Of a stretch of DNA of 15,101 nt, positions 1 through 7,224 are shown one piece after another; position 1 is the stretch's first letter, and every line of letters starts with the position of its first letter. The position numbers were made by a program, and so were the translations under genes. Below the pieces are notes generated by a model, which searched no databases, had not been told where the DNA came from, and saw only the letters and a list, made by a program, of their open reading frames with translations. The stretch comes from Methanobacteriota archaeon. GTDB lineage: Archaea; Thermoplasmatota; Poseidoniia; Poseidoniales; Poseidoniaceae. The stretch lies in NCBI GenBank assembly GCA_029979405.1, contig JAPOHM010000012.1:1-15101 (forward strand). Reading direction: 5' to 3'.

Positions 1-1
1 C

Positions 2-3000
2 ATGTCTCCATTGATGAATCATTCTTCTGAATTAGAACCATCGTCTCCACTTGCCAAGCAATCTAACCCAATTCAATCAACTGTTTCTCAAAATTCGGGC
101 TGGACTGCTGGTGGTCAGGAAATCACCATCACAGGAAGTGGTTTTTCAGACCTTGATGATACCAATGTAACTAACGACGGAATCAACCACCAATGGTCAA
201 CTTCGAATCTTGACATGAGTTCTCAAGCAGGACGATGGAATGCTATCGCAGTCAATTCAAGCGGAAGCATTCACGTGGTGCAGATAAAGGAGTCAAACTA
301 CGAAATCAGACACAGCGTTAACGATGGAACGGGCTGGCTTTCAAAGAAGATTAAAGACTGTGGGAACACTTATTGCTGGGACATTCACATGGTCATTGAT
401 GATAATGACCACCTACACTTAGCATATACAACATATGCCAGTAGTTATGAAACACTGGTATACATGAATTACGATGGAGTGGAATGGACGGATACTTTAG
501 TTTCCTTATCTGCACATTTCGGACCTATCGGTATCGCAGTAGACTCAAATAACAATCCGCATATTTCCTACGCCAATAACGGAATAGATTATTGCGGGAA
601 TGGATTACGAATTGCTTCTTACAACGGTACTGCTTGGATAACCGAATCTGTTCATGCAGGAAATAATCGTGGTTGCGAATCTTCGATTGTAATTGATGAG
701 AGCGATAATATCTACATTGCTTACCAAGATCGTAGCTCCTCAAAATTGATGTTAGCAACCGACAAAAGCGGTTCTTGGGATTCATATCTGGTCGACACGG
801 GAAGTAGTCCATCTCAGCTGTATCCAGGATACATGACTTCAATGGCAATGGACCAAGAAGGGCAGTTGCATATCGCCCACTTCGATGATAAAGAGGATGA
901 TTTGAGATATTCAGTGGGAACTCCAGGCAGTGGATGGGATACCGACATCATAGATTCATCAGGGCACACAGGACGCGACCCCTCAATAGCGATTGATGCT
1001 GCAAATCAACCGCACATCGTCTATCATACGTGGACTGGTGGCAATTTGAAGTATGCAATGAAAGAGGAGACGGCCACTGACTGGGATGTCAATACAATCG
1101 CTTCGAATGCCGATGTTGGCGAAGGGAACTCAATTTTTATCGATAACAATGGAATCATGCACGTCGCTTTTAATGATGATACGGCTGATATTTTGAAGTA
1201 TACTACAAAATCTACTGGTATTACCGTTACCAATGAGATTACTGTAAAGTTTGGACAACTAGGTTCGGTAACTGGTGACGTTATCGATGATTCGACCATT
1301 CGAGTGACTACCCCCGCAGTTGCAAATCCTGGTGTTGTAACAATCTCTCTAGTTGATGTAGACGGTAATGAGCACGAACTGTCTTCGTCGTTCGAATTCA
1401 TCGACCAAAACGATTTGGACGGTGACGGTATTGTAAACGCAAACGACGACTGTCCCGAAATAGCGGGAACTTCCACTGAAGACGTAAATGGCTGTCCAGA
1501 TAGTGATGGAGACGGATATAGCGATACAGGCGACGCATTTCCAAATGATGCCAGTGAATGGTTAGACACCGATGGTGATGGAGTAGGTAATAACGCAGAC
1601 GCTTTCCCAGACGATCCGGATGAAGATACAGATTCTGATGGTGATGGAGTTGGTGATAATTCAGACGCATTCCCACTGAATCCCTTTGAACAATTAGATT
1701 CCGATGGGGACGGAGTAGGAAATAATGCTGATGACTTCCCTAATGACGCCTCAGAAACTACAGATTCAGATGGTGATGGTGTCGGTGATAATTCGGACGC
1801 ATTCCCGATGAACGCTTTTGAACAGTTGGATTCGGATGGCGACGGAGTCGGCGATAATTCGGATGATTTCCCCAATGATGCCTCAGAAACTACAGATTCC
1901 GATGGTGACGGTGTCGGTGATAATTCCGACGTATTCCCAAATAACGCAAATGAAACACTCGATTCAGATGGTGATGGCATTGGCGATAATATGGACGACT
2001 GCCCTAATACCGATGAAAACTCAACTGTTGATGAAAATGGATGTATTCTAGTGTTCGATTCGGATGGTGATGGAGTTTCTGACGAATTCGACTTGTGTCC
2101 AGAAATCAATGCAACAATGCTTGACAATAATAGTGATGGTTGTTTAGACGATAGTGATGGTGACGGGCTAATCGATTCAATTGACGAATGCCCTGGAACC
2201 CAAATTGGACAAAATGTATCGTCAACTGGTTGTAGCGATAGCCAACTCATGTTACTTGATTCAGATTCAGATGGTGTGTCTGATTTTGATGACATTTGTC
2301 CTGGAACTCCTGAAAACACTGAAGTTGACCTTGACGGGTGTACCGTAGTAGTAGTATCTGAGCCGGAAGAAGAAACGAACTCGGGTTTGGCGTCTTTCTT
2401 TGGAGATAACGACCCAGTCACTACATCTGTAGGAATTGGAGCCGTACTACTTGCGCTGTTTACACTACTACAAACCAATGCAGTAGCGGCTATACTTCCA
2501 GATACATTTAGGTGGATACAAGTACTTCGTAATAACAAGAAGTTAACCAAGGAAGAGAGGAACGAATTAACTTACTTACAATCAATTATTCAAGCCTATT
2601 ACAACAATCCTCAGGAACTTGCAGACGAACTTAATCAGCTGAAAGCAGACCTTACCGGTCGCTACACGAATAATGAAATCAAGAAGAACACTCGTGAGAA
2701 ACTGTTCACGCTGATTGATGATTTACTTGCGTCTTCACCAGGTGAACTGTATCAAATTGCTCATAATGATGCGTATTTTGGTTTGACGGGTTCTGTCGAT
2801 TCAGAAGACCGAACTAAACTACTGAATGAAAAAATAGCAATGGAACAATGGGAAGATATTCCCTCACCATCCGCAAATGCTCCTCATGTAAGCCAAACTG
2901 GAACGGTAAAGGACGATGGATATGAATGGCTTGAGCTACCTGCAGGAAGTGGAGATTGGTGGTATCGAATTGCCCACTCCAATTCAGAATGGAACAAGTG

Positions 3001-3007
3001 GGAATGA
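2..3007 (+). CDS. Large membrane-anchored surface protein, 5' partial: TIG-nested beta-propeller, TSP3-like repeats, TM, Trp-rich tail
   Basis: The frame is open to the window edge and lacks a signal peptide, so the true start lies upstream and Met1 here is probably internal. Residues 37-51 (GGQEITITGSGF) look like the first strands of an IPT/TIG Ig-like domain; its remaining strands appear only at 413-468 (ITVKFG... TIRVTTPA... FEFID). Between them lie seven repeats of the form IAVDSNNNPHISY, which predicts a seven-blade propeller. Residues about 470-790 are calcium-type DSDGDG repeats of the thrombospondin type 3 kind. A hydrophobic segment at about 810-832 is followed by a helical, charged, probably cytoplasmic region and a Trp-rich end (WWYR, 971-1001). 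The role is probably cell-surface adhesion or binding; no enzyme motif is seen. It ends 3 bases before the convergent RudS-like gene. The domain reading is by eye; the function is inferred. Confidence 0.85.
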   Translation: MSPLMNHSSELEPSSPLAKQSNPIQSTVSQNSGWTAGGQEITITGSGFSDLDDTNVTNDGINHQWSTSNLDMSSQAGRWNAIAVNSSGSIHVVQIKESNYEIRHSVNDGTGWLSKKIKDCGNTYCWDIHMVIDDNDHLHLAYTTYASSYETLVYMNYDGVEWTDTLVSLSAHFGPIGIAVDSNNNPHISYANNGIDYCGNGLRIASYNGTAWITESVHAGNNRGCESSIVIDESDNIYIAYQDRSSSKLMLATDKSGSWDSYLVDTGSSPSQLYPGYMTSMAMDQEGQLHIAHFDDKEDDLRYSVGTPGSGWDTDIIDSSGHTGRDPSIAIDAANQPHIVYHTWTGGNLKYAMKEETATDWDVNTIASNADVGEGNSIFIDNNGIMHVAFNDDTADILKYTTKSTGITVTNEITVKFGQLGSVTGDVIDDSTIRVTTPAVANPGVVTISLVDVDGNEHELSSSFEFIDQNDLDGDGIVNANDDCPEIAGTSTEDVNGCPDSDGDGYSDTGDAFPNDASEWLDTDGDGVGNNADAFPDDPDEDTDSDGDGVGDNSDAFPLNPFEQLDSDGDGVGNNADDFPNDASETTDSDGDGVGDNSDAFPMNAFEQLDSDGDGVGDNSDDFPNDASETTDSDGDGVGDNSDVFPNNANETLDSDGDGIGDNMDDCPNTDENSTVDENGCILVFDSDGDGVSDEFDLCPEINATMLDNNSDGCLDDSDGDGLIDSIDECPGTQIGQNVSSTGCSDSQLMLLDSDSDGVSDFDDICPGTPENTEVDLDGCTVVVVSEPEEETNSGLASFFGDNDPVTTSVGIGAVLLALFTLLQTNAVAAILPDTFRWIQVLRNNKKLTKEERNELTYLQSIIQAYYNNPQELADELNQLKADLTGRYTNNEIKKNTREKLFTLIDDLLASSPGELYQIAHNDAYFGLTGSVDSEDRTKLLNEKIAMEQWEDIPSPSANAPHVSQTGTVKDDGYEWLELPAGSGDWWYRIAHSNSEWNKWE
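1499..1960 (+). repeat. Tandem 66-bp coding repeats (22-residue TSP3-like units)
   Basis: Seven units of exactly 66 bases begin at 1499, 1565, 1631, 1697, 1763, 1829 and 1895. Each encodes a 22-residue DSDGDGVGDNSDAFP-type unit. The 132-base pairs starting at 1631 and 1763 are especially alike: in each, a unit ending FEQLD is followed by one ending DASETTD. Degenerate, cysteine-containing units flank the block on both sides (about 1415-1498 and 1961-2343). Copies differ mostly at third codon positions, so the repeat is conserved as protein rather than as recently copied DNA. Confidence 0.9.
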
Positions 3008-3010
3008 GCC

Positions 3011-3967
3011 TCAAACTCTTGCCATAATTCCAATGTTGATAGGAATTGGTGATAAGAAATTCTTGTGGATGGGGTTATCTTTGTCATGTCTTTTGACGTA
3101 ATGTGACAGTAAGGTAATTGCTGCAGACCTTGGAAGCAAACCTTTTCTGAATTGGTGAATAACCTCGAGCATCTCATGCTTGTCTTGTCGGTCCAAATTC
3201 GGCAGTCTACCCATTACTCTCTCCATTGCGTGAGCAATCTGTCCTCTCTTTGTTAGTTTAGAGAGGAATTTTTGTGCTGATGTCATGTACTTTAGAGCTA
3301 CATTTTCGGGATGTTCGTCGTTATCAAATGACTCCGCAATGATTCTTCCAAGTGCTCGCTTAGAGTCCGGAGCTCTGCTTAACAAGAACAATTTGTGTTC
3401 AGCGTGGAACTTCATTATTTTCTGCGCCGTCCAACCTTCTTTTCCGATGTTTAACCATTCATGGAAAAAGTGAACTCTCGCAAGGAAGTGTTCTGCCTGT
3501 AATGGATCTGTCAATCGACCTTCTTCAATTACTGGAATGTGGGGGTATAACGTGGTGAATACTTTCGCAAACATGCCAACACCATCTCGAACTGCTTGCG
3601 GGTTATCACCACGATATACCTTAACGCGCTCTACACCGCAGGATGGAGAATCCTTCTTGAAAACGAAGCCGCAAATGCCTTCCGATACCAGATAGTCCGA
3701 TTGCATTTCAGCAAATTCCAGCATCTTGTCAGTATAGTCATCTCCGTTTTTTGGGTCAATGAGCGAAATTTTTTCCCCGTTTTTGACTAACCTGATGGTA
3801 GGTCTCGGCACCCCCATGCCAATTCCTACCTCAGGGCAGACTCCGATTAGGTCAAGATGTTCACTCCATATGCGGTTGAGCACCCTAAACTCTGCGGCAT
3901 CGCCATTATAGCGTACCTTTTTCCCAAGGAGGCAAGAAGAAACAGCGAGTTTAGGCTTCTCGGACAT
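3011..3967 (-). CDS. DUF523-DUF1722 protein, probable RudS-like tRNA thiouridine desulfidase
   Basis: The protein has 318 residues. The DUF523 (TudS-like) domain covers about residues 5-160. It carries the three cysteines expected to hold a [4Fe-4S] cluster: C12 in SSCLLGKKVRYNG, C44 in GVCPEVGIGMG and C110 in DSPSCG. The DUF1722 (YbgA-like) domain follows at about 190-315 and ends in a typical HKNFLSPIP. This two-domain fusion matches bacterial RudS, which removes sulfur from thiouridines in tRNA; the exact substrate here is inferred. The ATG at 3967 was chosen over an in-frame GTG at 4045 because the family begins right before SSCLLG, and because a TATA-like box sits about 25 bases upstream, as for a leaderless mRNA. 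It is the last gene after the cupin and trhO, 43 bases downstream of trhO. Confidence 0.88.
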   Translation of the reverse strand: MSEKPKLAVSSCLLGKKVRYNGDAAEFRVLNRIWSEHLDLIGVCPEVGIGMGVPRPTIRLVKNGEKISLIDPKNGDDYTDKMLEFAEMQSDYLVSEGICGFVFKKDSPSCGVERVKVYRGDNPQAVRDGVGMFAKVFTTLYPHIPVIEEGRLTDPLQAEHFLARVHFFHEWLNIGKEGWTAQKIMKFHAEHKLFLLSRAPDSKRALGRIIAESFDNDEHPENVALKYMTSAQKFLSKLTKRGQIAHAMERVMGRLPNLDRQDKHEMLEVIHQFRKGLLPRSAAITLLSHYVKRHDKDNPIHKNFLSPIPINIGIMARV

Positions 3968-3988
3968 ATTTGGTAAGTTCTTGTGTGA

Positions 3989-3995
3989 GTATATG
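3989..3995 (-). promoter_or_regulatory. TATA-like box for the RudS-like gene
   Basis: On the minus strand the sequence CATATACTC lies just inside the intergenic/trhO-end region. The box centre is about 25 bases from the ATG at 3967, the spacing expected for an archaeal leaderless transcript. No Shine-Dalgarno site precedes this ATG, which agrees. The gene may therefore have its own promoter besides read-through from trhO. Confidence 0.45.
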
Positions 3996-4010
3996 AATGC
4001 CCGTTTGAAA

Positions 4011-4820
4011 TCAAACACTGATACAGTAGGGACAGGAAACTCCACGGACGAATTCTGGGCTTTCTGCCTGTTCAGGAGTAAGAGGCTCTCTGCAAGCCCA
4101 GCAAACTTCTGAGGTTGTCTCGTTTAATTCGCCATCCACTCCGACTCTTCTGTCAAAAACGAAGCATTCTCCGTTCCAGTGTGTGCCTCCAGTCTCTTCG
4201 AAATAATTCAAAATCCCGCCGTGAATTTGGTAGACCTCTTTGTAACCTTGATTTAGCATTATGACGCTAGCTTTCTCGCAACGAATTCCTCCAGTACAGA
4301 ACATTACAACAGGCTTGTCTTTCGGAATATCTGAATTTGCGACCGCCTCGGGGAATGCTCTAAACGTCTCAATATCCAAGTCTACAGCTCCTTCGAAAGT
4401 ACCCATTCTCACTTCGTAGTCGTTTCTAGTGTCAAGAATTGTAACCTCTTTACCCTCCTCCAACCATCTTTTGAATTCCTTTGGCTCAATAGGCTGTCCA
4501 GTGAACTCGTGGGGTTTGACTCCTTCAACGCCCAGGGATATTATTTCCTTCTTCAAGCGCACGTTCATTTTTCTGAATGCGCAATCTTCAGATTCTGAAT
4601 ACTTGACCCAGATGTCAGAGAATCTCTCATCTGATTTGATGTGCTCGACAAAGATATCGATTTTGTCTCTTGGGGCTGAAAGGAAGATATTGATTCCTTC
4701 AGGTGAAAGCAGGATTGTACCATAGATGCCATGCGAGTCGCAGAATTGCTTCAGTGGTTCTCTCAACTCTTCAAACTCGGGCATATCAAGAAACTTGTAG
4801 GCCGATATGTTTGTCCACAT
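4011..4820 (-). CDS. trhO: tRNA uridine 5-hydroxylase TrhO (rhodanese family)
   Basis: TrhO (formerly YceA) hydroxylates C5 of the wobble uridine U34 in certain tRNAs, giving ho5U. The protein has 269 residues from this start. The N-terminal domain has the family signature GTILLSPEGINIFLS (about 34-48). The rhodanese domain carries the catalytic-type loop CTGGIRCEK with Cys175. The C-terminal CWAC and CPYC pairs (240/243 and 263/266) match the family's zinc-like end. A longest frame would begin at GTG 4829, but ATG 4820 is preferred because AGGTGA lies exactly 5 bases upstream of it. That site overlaps the stop codon of the cupin gene, which implies translational coupling. TrhO is best known from bacteria, so possible transfer is worth testing. 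Confidence 0.95.
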   Translation of the reverse strand: MWTNISAYKFLDMPEFEELREPLKQFCDSHGIYGTILLSPEGINIFLSAPRDKIDIFVEHIKSDERFSDIWVKYSESEDCAFRKMNVRLKKEIISLGVEGVKPHEFTGQPIEPKEFKRWLEEGKEVTILDTRNDYEVRMGTFEGAVDLDIETFRAFPEAVANSDIPKDKPVVMFCTGGIRCEKASVIMLNQGYKEVYQIHGGILNYFEETGGTHWNGECFVFDRRVGVDGELNETTSEVCWACREPLTPEQAESPEFVRGVSCPYCISV

Positions 4821-4825
4821 TGGCT

Positions 4826-4831
4826 TCACCT
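4826..4831 (-). promoter_or_regulatory. Shine-Dalgarno site AGGTGA of trhO
   Basis: AGGTGA on the minus strand is 5 bases from ATG 4820 and overlaps the TAG stop of the cupin gene (4832-4830). It decides the trhO start in favour of ATG 4820 over GTG 4829, since the GTG lies inside the site. Confidence 0.7.
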
Positions 4832-5192
4832 AAGCCGCTTTGACGCCTTCAGGCCATAGGACAAGTATCAATGTTTGACCTCTTGTCCTAGGAGTGTGGG
4901 TCGACTCTCTGTCCATCCATACAATTGACCCTTCTGGATATGTACCGTCTTCGTCCCAAACTTCTCCTTCAAGAACCAGATAGCATTCGCCACCAGGGTG
5001 GCTGTGAGGCATGAAAGCGTCGATGTCAACATCGCTTACAACGTCGTAAAGGACCAATGAAATCGCATCCTCTCTCGCTAACTTCCCAAGACGAACTCCA
5101 GTACCAAAGTCACGCCACTTGACGTTCTCGTTTATCCAATCTCTGTCAACATTGAAGCTGAGCCAATCCGCTAACCCGTGCCAAAACGGCAT
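4830..5192 (-). CDS. ChrR-like cupin domain protein
   Basis: This is a small single-domain cupin of 120 residues. The metal-binding pattern is visible: H63, H65 and E69 in HSHPGGECYLVLEGEVWDE, and H99 in RESTHTP. The wording GE-YLVLEGE-WDEDG-YPEGS matches the cupin domain of ChrR anti-sigma factors (Cupin_7), which bind zinc. No zinc-binding anti-sigma N-terminal domain is present, and archaea lack sigma factors of that type, so a sensor or metal-dependent enzyme role is open. It is the first gene of the minus-strand group with trhO and the RudS-like gene; its stop codon overlaps the trhO ribosome-binding site. Its own start at ATG 5192 has only a distant G-rich stretch upstream. Confidence 0.85.
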   Translation of the reverse strand: MPFWHGLADWLSFNVDRDWINENVKWRDFGTGVRLGKLAREDAISLVLYDVVSDVDIDAFMPHSHPGGECYLVLEGEVWDEDGTYPEGSIVWMDRESTHTPRTRGQTLILVLWPEGVKAA

Positions 5193-5266
5193 AACTACGC
5201 GGAATCATCCCCCACGCATGAACTCTCCGGCTCTTATTTCAAAAGGAAGTAACTCCACGGATTGTC
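5193..5266. promoter_or_regulatory. Divergent promoter region, cupin operon / membrane-protein operon
   Basis: This 74-base gap separates two divergently read operons. An A/T-rich stretch at about 5233-5244 (CTTATTTCAAAA) is centred about 30 bases before GTG 5267 and could serve as a TATA element for the plus strand. Read on the other strand (TTGAAATAAG) it would place a minus-strand start about 15-20 bases before ATG 5192, leaving a leader with GGGGGATGAT. The assignment is tentative. Confidence 0.35.
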
Positions 5267-6076
5267 GTGGTCCAACCTCTTGGTATAGCAGAAATACCCC
5301 CAAATGATGTTTGGGATTTGTATATCTGGTTACTTTTCATACCTGGTATACTGAGATTATTCCTCCTCGCCGGACCATTTCTGAGAGTATCAAAACAACT
5401 TTCTCCTCATGGCGGATGGATATTGAAGCGATTGAAAGACCTGCCAGTTCGTGGCTATACATTACTTGCAGTTAACGAAATACTTGCTTTTTCGCTCCCA
5501 ATAATTCTTGCATTAGGAGTAAGATTGATGGTAGATCCGCTTGGTTGGAGTTCTTGGCAAGAGACTAACTGGTTAGGATTCTTGGTATTATTTGTTCTCG
5601 GGTTTTTCTGGATTTTCATTGACACTATTCGAATAATTAAAGTTAGAACAATGCTCAAAACAATTGAGAAACAAAACATCGAAAGGCTACGTAAAATAGC
5701 AGATAAGGGTTTCAAGGCGCGCGATTTGTTGAGAAAATTCGCCAGAAAAAACAAGGACAAAGAAGAGAAAGAAGAGGAGAGAGTTGTTACCTCTGTTGCA
5801 AAAACTTCTCTTTTCACGTGGGGCGCTATGGCCTTGAAAGCAAGGAAACTTACACCGACAGGATTGCTTAGTTCAGTAGCAACAGGTGCCGCAATCGAAT
5901 TATCAAGACGGGGTGCTGGGCTTGTTTCTGACAAAATTGATGAAAAAATGGAAAAAGAGTTTGAGAAGATCTCAGTATCAAATTCTAAAACCGTGATGAG
6001 GTCCTTTGCAAGAGACCTAGTGATGGCTTTGGCACCACTACTTGCATTATGGCTAGTTCCGTTATTACTTCCTTGA
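5267..6076 (+). CDS. Hypothetical membrane protein, four predicted TM segments
   Basis: I do not recognise this family. The protein has 269 residues with hydrophobic segments at about 17-36, 66-87, 101-123 and 250-268. Between the third and fourth lies a strongly charged, probably cytoplasmic helical region (125-175, rich in K, E and R), followed by a small Ala/Gly-rich amphipathic stretch (180-222) and another charged helix (222-240). The start is GTG 5267, which has no good Shine-Dalgarno site; an AAGGAAGT lies about 17 bases upstream and a TATA-like TTATTT about 30 bases upstream. It is the first of three plus-strand genes and lies 33 bases before the phosphoglycerate mutase. Confidence 0.75.
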   Translation: MVQPLGIAEIPPNDVWDLYIWLLFIPGILRLFLLAGPFLRVSKQLSPHGGWILKRLKDLPVRGYTLLAVNEILAFSLPIILALGVRLMVDPLGWSSWQETNWLGFLVLFVLGFFWIFIDTIRIIKVRTMLKTIEKQNIERLRKIADKGFKARDLLRKFARKNKDKEEKEEERVVTSVAKTSLFTWGAMALKARKLTPTGLLSSVATGAAIELSRRGAGLVSDKIDEKMEKEFEKISVSNSKTVMRSFARDLVMALAPLLALWLVPLLLP

Positions 6077-6109
6077 GAAGATTGAAGGGTAATAGCCAAC
6101 GCCCTTGAC

Positions 6110-6808
6110 ATGAGAGATATGTCTCTTCTAATCTTGATGCGCCACGGCCAATCTATGTGGAATGCTGCAAATTTGTTTACTGGGTGGGTAGATGTGCCAC
6201 TCACTAACAAGGGTATTGAGGAAGCGATTGCAGGTGGAAAAGAAATCTCATCATTGCCAATAGATGAAGTTCACGTATCCACTTTGATGAGAGCCCAAAT
6301 GACGGCCATGATCGCTTTATCACAGCATGAAAGTGGAGCAACACCGGTTTTCCAATACGACAGCAAAGGCGGAGAAATGAGCGAAAACGAACAGAAGATG
6401 GCAAATTGGTCAACTTCTAATTCCGATACGAACACCATACCTGTACATGTTTCGTGGAAATTGAATGAAAGAATGTATGGCGATTTACAAGGTCTTGACA
6501 AGCAAGAAACGAGGGACAAATATGGCGATGAACAAGTGCACATCTGGAGACGCTCATACGACGTACCCCCTCCGAATGGTGAGTCATTAGAGATGACTGG
6601 CGCTCGAACCGTGCCTTATCTAAAGCAGGTAATTGTACCAACTTTAGAAAAAGACTCCAATGTTTTCATTGCAGCACACGGGAACAGTTTACGTTCGATA
6701 ATAATGGAAATCGAGGGCCTGTCAAAAGAAGAAGTATTGTCTCTAGAGGTTCCTACTGGAAAACCGATTGTCTATGAGTGGTCAAATTCAAAATTCACTA
6801 AGGTGTGA
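6110..6808 (+). CDS. gpmA: 2,3-bisphosphoglycerate-dependent phosphoglycerate mutase
   Basis: The enzyme interconverts 3- and 2-phosphoglycerate in glycolysis and gluconeogenesis through a phosphohistidine. Visible signatures are LMRHGQSMWN (phospho-acceptor H12), NLFTGWVDVPLT, R61 in LMRAQMTAM, LNERMYGDLQGL (E120), VHIWRRSYDVPPPNGESL and AAHGNSLRS (H190). Length is 232 residues against about 250 for the E. coli enzyme. It lacks the long loop E. coli has before the second histidine part, but has about 35 additional residues (75-112) before LNERMYG. That pattern resembles plant/plastid homologues as I recall them. ATG 6119 (MSLLILMRHG) is an alternative start. Many archaea use unrelated cofactor-independent mutases, so this gene was probably acquired. 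It is followed directly by the DUF1499 gene. Confidence 0.95.
   Translation: MRDMSLLILMRHGQSMWNAANLFTGWVDVPLTNKGIEEAIAGGKEISSLPIDEVHVSTLMRAQMTAMIALSQHESGATPVFQYDSKGGEMSENEQKMANWSTSNSDTNTIPVHVSWKLNERMYGDLQGLDKQETRDKYGDEQVHIWRRSYDVPPPNGESLEMTGARTVPYLKQVIVPTLEKDSNVFIAAHGNSLRSIIMEIEGLSKEEVLSLEVPTGKPIVYEWSNSKFTKV
6800..6805 (+). promoter_or_regulatory. Shine-Dalgarno site AAGGTG of the DUF1499 gene
   Basis: AAGGTG lies inside the last codons of gpmA, 5 bases before ATG 6811. The same 5-base spacing is seen for trhO and the JAMM gene, so it favours ATG 6811 over GTG 6805 and ATG 6808. Confidence 0.55.
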
Positions 6809-6810
6809 TG

Positions 6811-7224
6811 ATGTCATCAAATTGGCAATGGGCTCCTTCAATTTACATCGGAGCCCTGCTATTGATGAATATTCTGAGCACCCCATTCGCTACATCTGAA
6901 ATGCCTGATAATTGTCCAGAAGACTCGTTTAATTGTGAATATGTTACAATCGCTTTGAATGTTTCAGATGAAGAACTTCATCAGGCTATGTTTGAATGGC
7001 AAGAAACAAGAGGTTTCACAACAACATTCAGCGATGGGCATATTGTAGATAGGACTTCATTTTTCCAATTCCCCGACGACGTTCATTACTCGAATGAATG
7101 TGGTACTGTCGAGATATTTTCCAAATCAAGGTTAGGTCGTTCAGACATGGGAGTTAACATGGACAGAATTGAATCAATTATCCATTTCTTGGGTGACTAT
7201 GATTTCCAGACAACCTGTCAGTAA
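6811..7224 (+). CDS. Secreted or anchored DUF1499 family protein
   Basis: The protein has 137 residues and no known molecular function. A hydrophobic segment at about 8-26 followed by FATSE suggests a signal peptide or N-terminal anchor. The mature part shows the DUF1499 landmarks: CPEDSFNC near the start (C35, C42) and EIFSKSRLGRSDMGVNMDRIE (about 101-121), which matches the family's hallmark SASRxGxSDxGVNxxRIE. Two further cysteines (C97, C136) could pair outside the cell. The start was picked from the AAGGTG site 5 bases upstream; GTG 6805 and ATG 6808 are also in frame and would overlap the gpmA stop. It overlaps the convergent JAMM gene by 7 bases at the 3' end. Confidence 0.85.
   Translation: MSSNWQWAPSIYIGALLLMNILSTPFATSEMPDNCPEDSFNCEYVTIALNVSDEELHQAMFEWQETRGFTTTFSDGHIVDRTSFFQFPDDVHYSNECGTVEIFSKSRLGRSDMGVNMDRIESIIHFLGDYDFQTTCQ

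Noticed and set aside
1499..1960. Regular repeats that might suggest a CRISPR array
   Set aside because: The units are contiguous, multiples of three, in frame, and differ mostly at third codon positions; there are no unique spacers.
1024..2550. A 508-residue open frame on the minus strand, rich in SPSPSES repeats
   Set aside because: It mirrors the DSDGDG repeats of the surface-protein gene; the regular codon pattern there keeps the opposite frame free of stops. It shows no start context or recognisable domain.
3968..4045. N-terminal extension of the RudS-like protein from GTG 4045
   Set aside because: It would add 26 residues unlike the family N-terminus and overlap trhO; the ATG at 3967 has a TATA box at leaderless spacing.
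5455..6210. A 251-residue open frame on the minus strand
   Set aside because: It lies opposite the four-TM membrane protein and the gpmA start, both better supported, and its translation resembles no protein.
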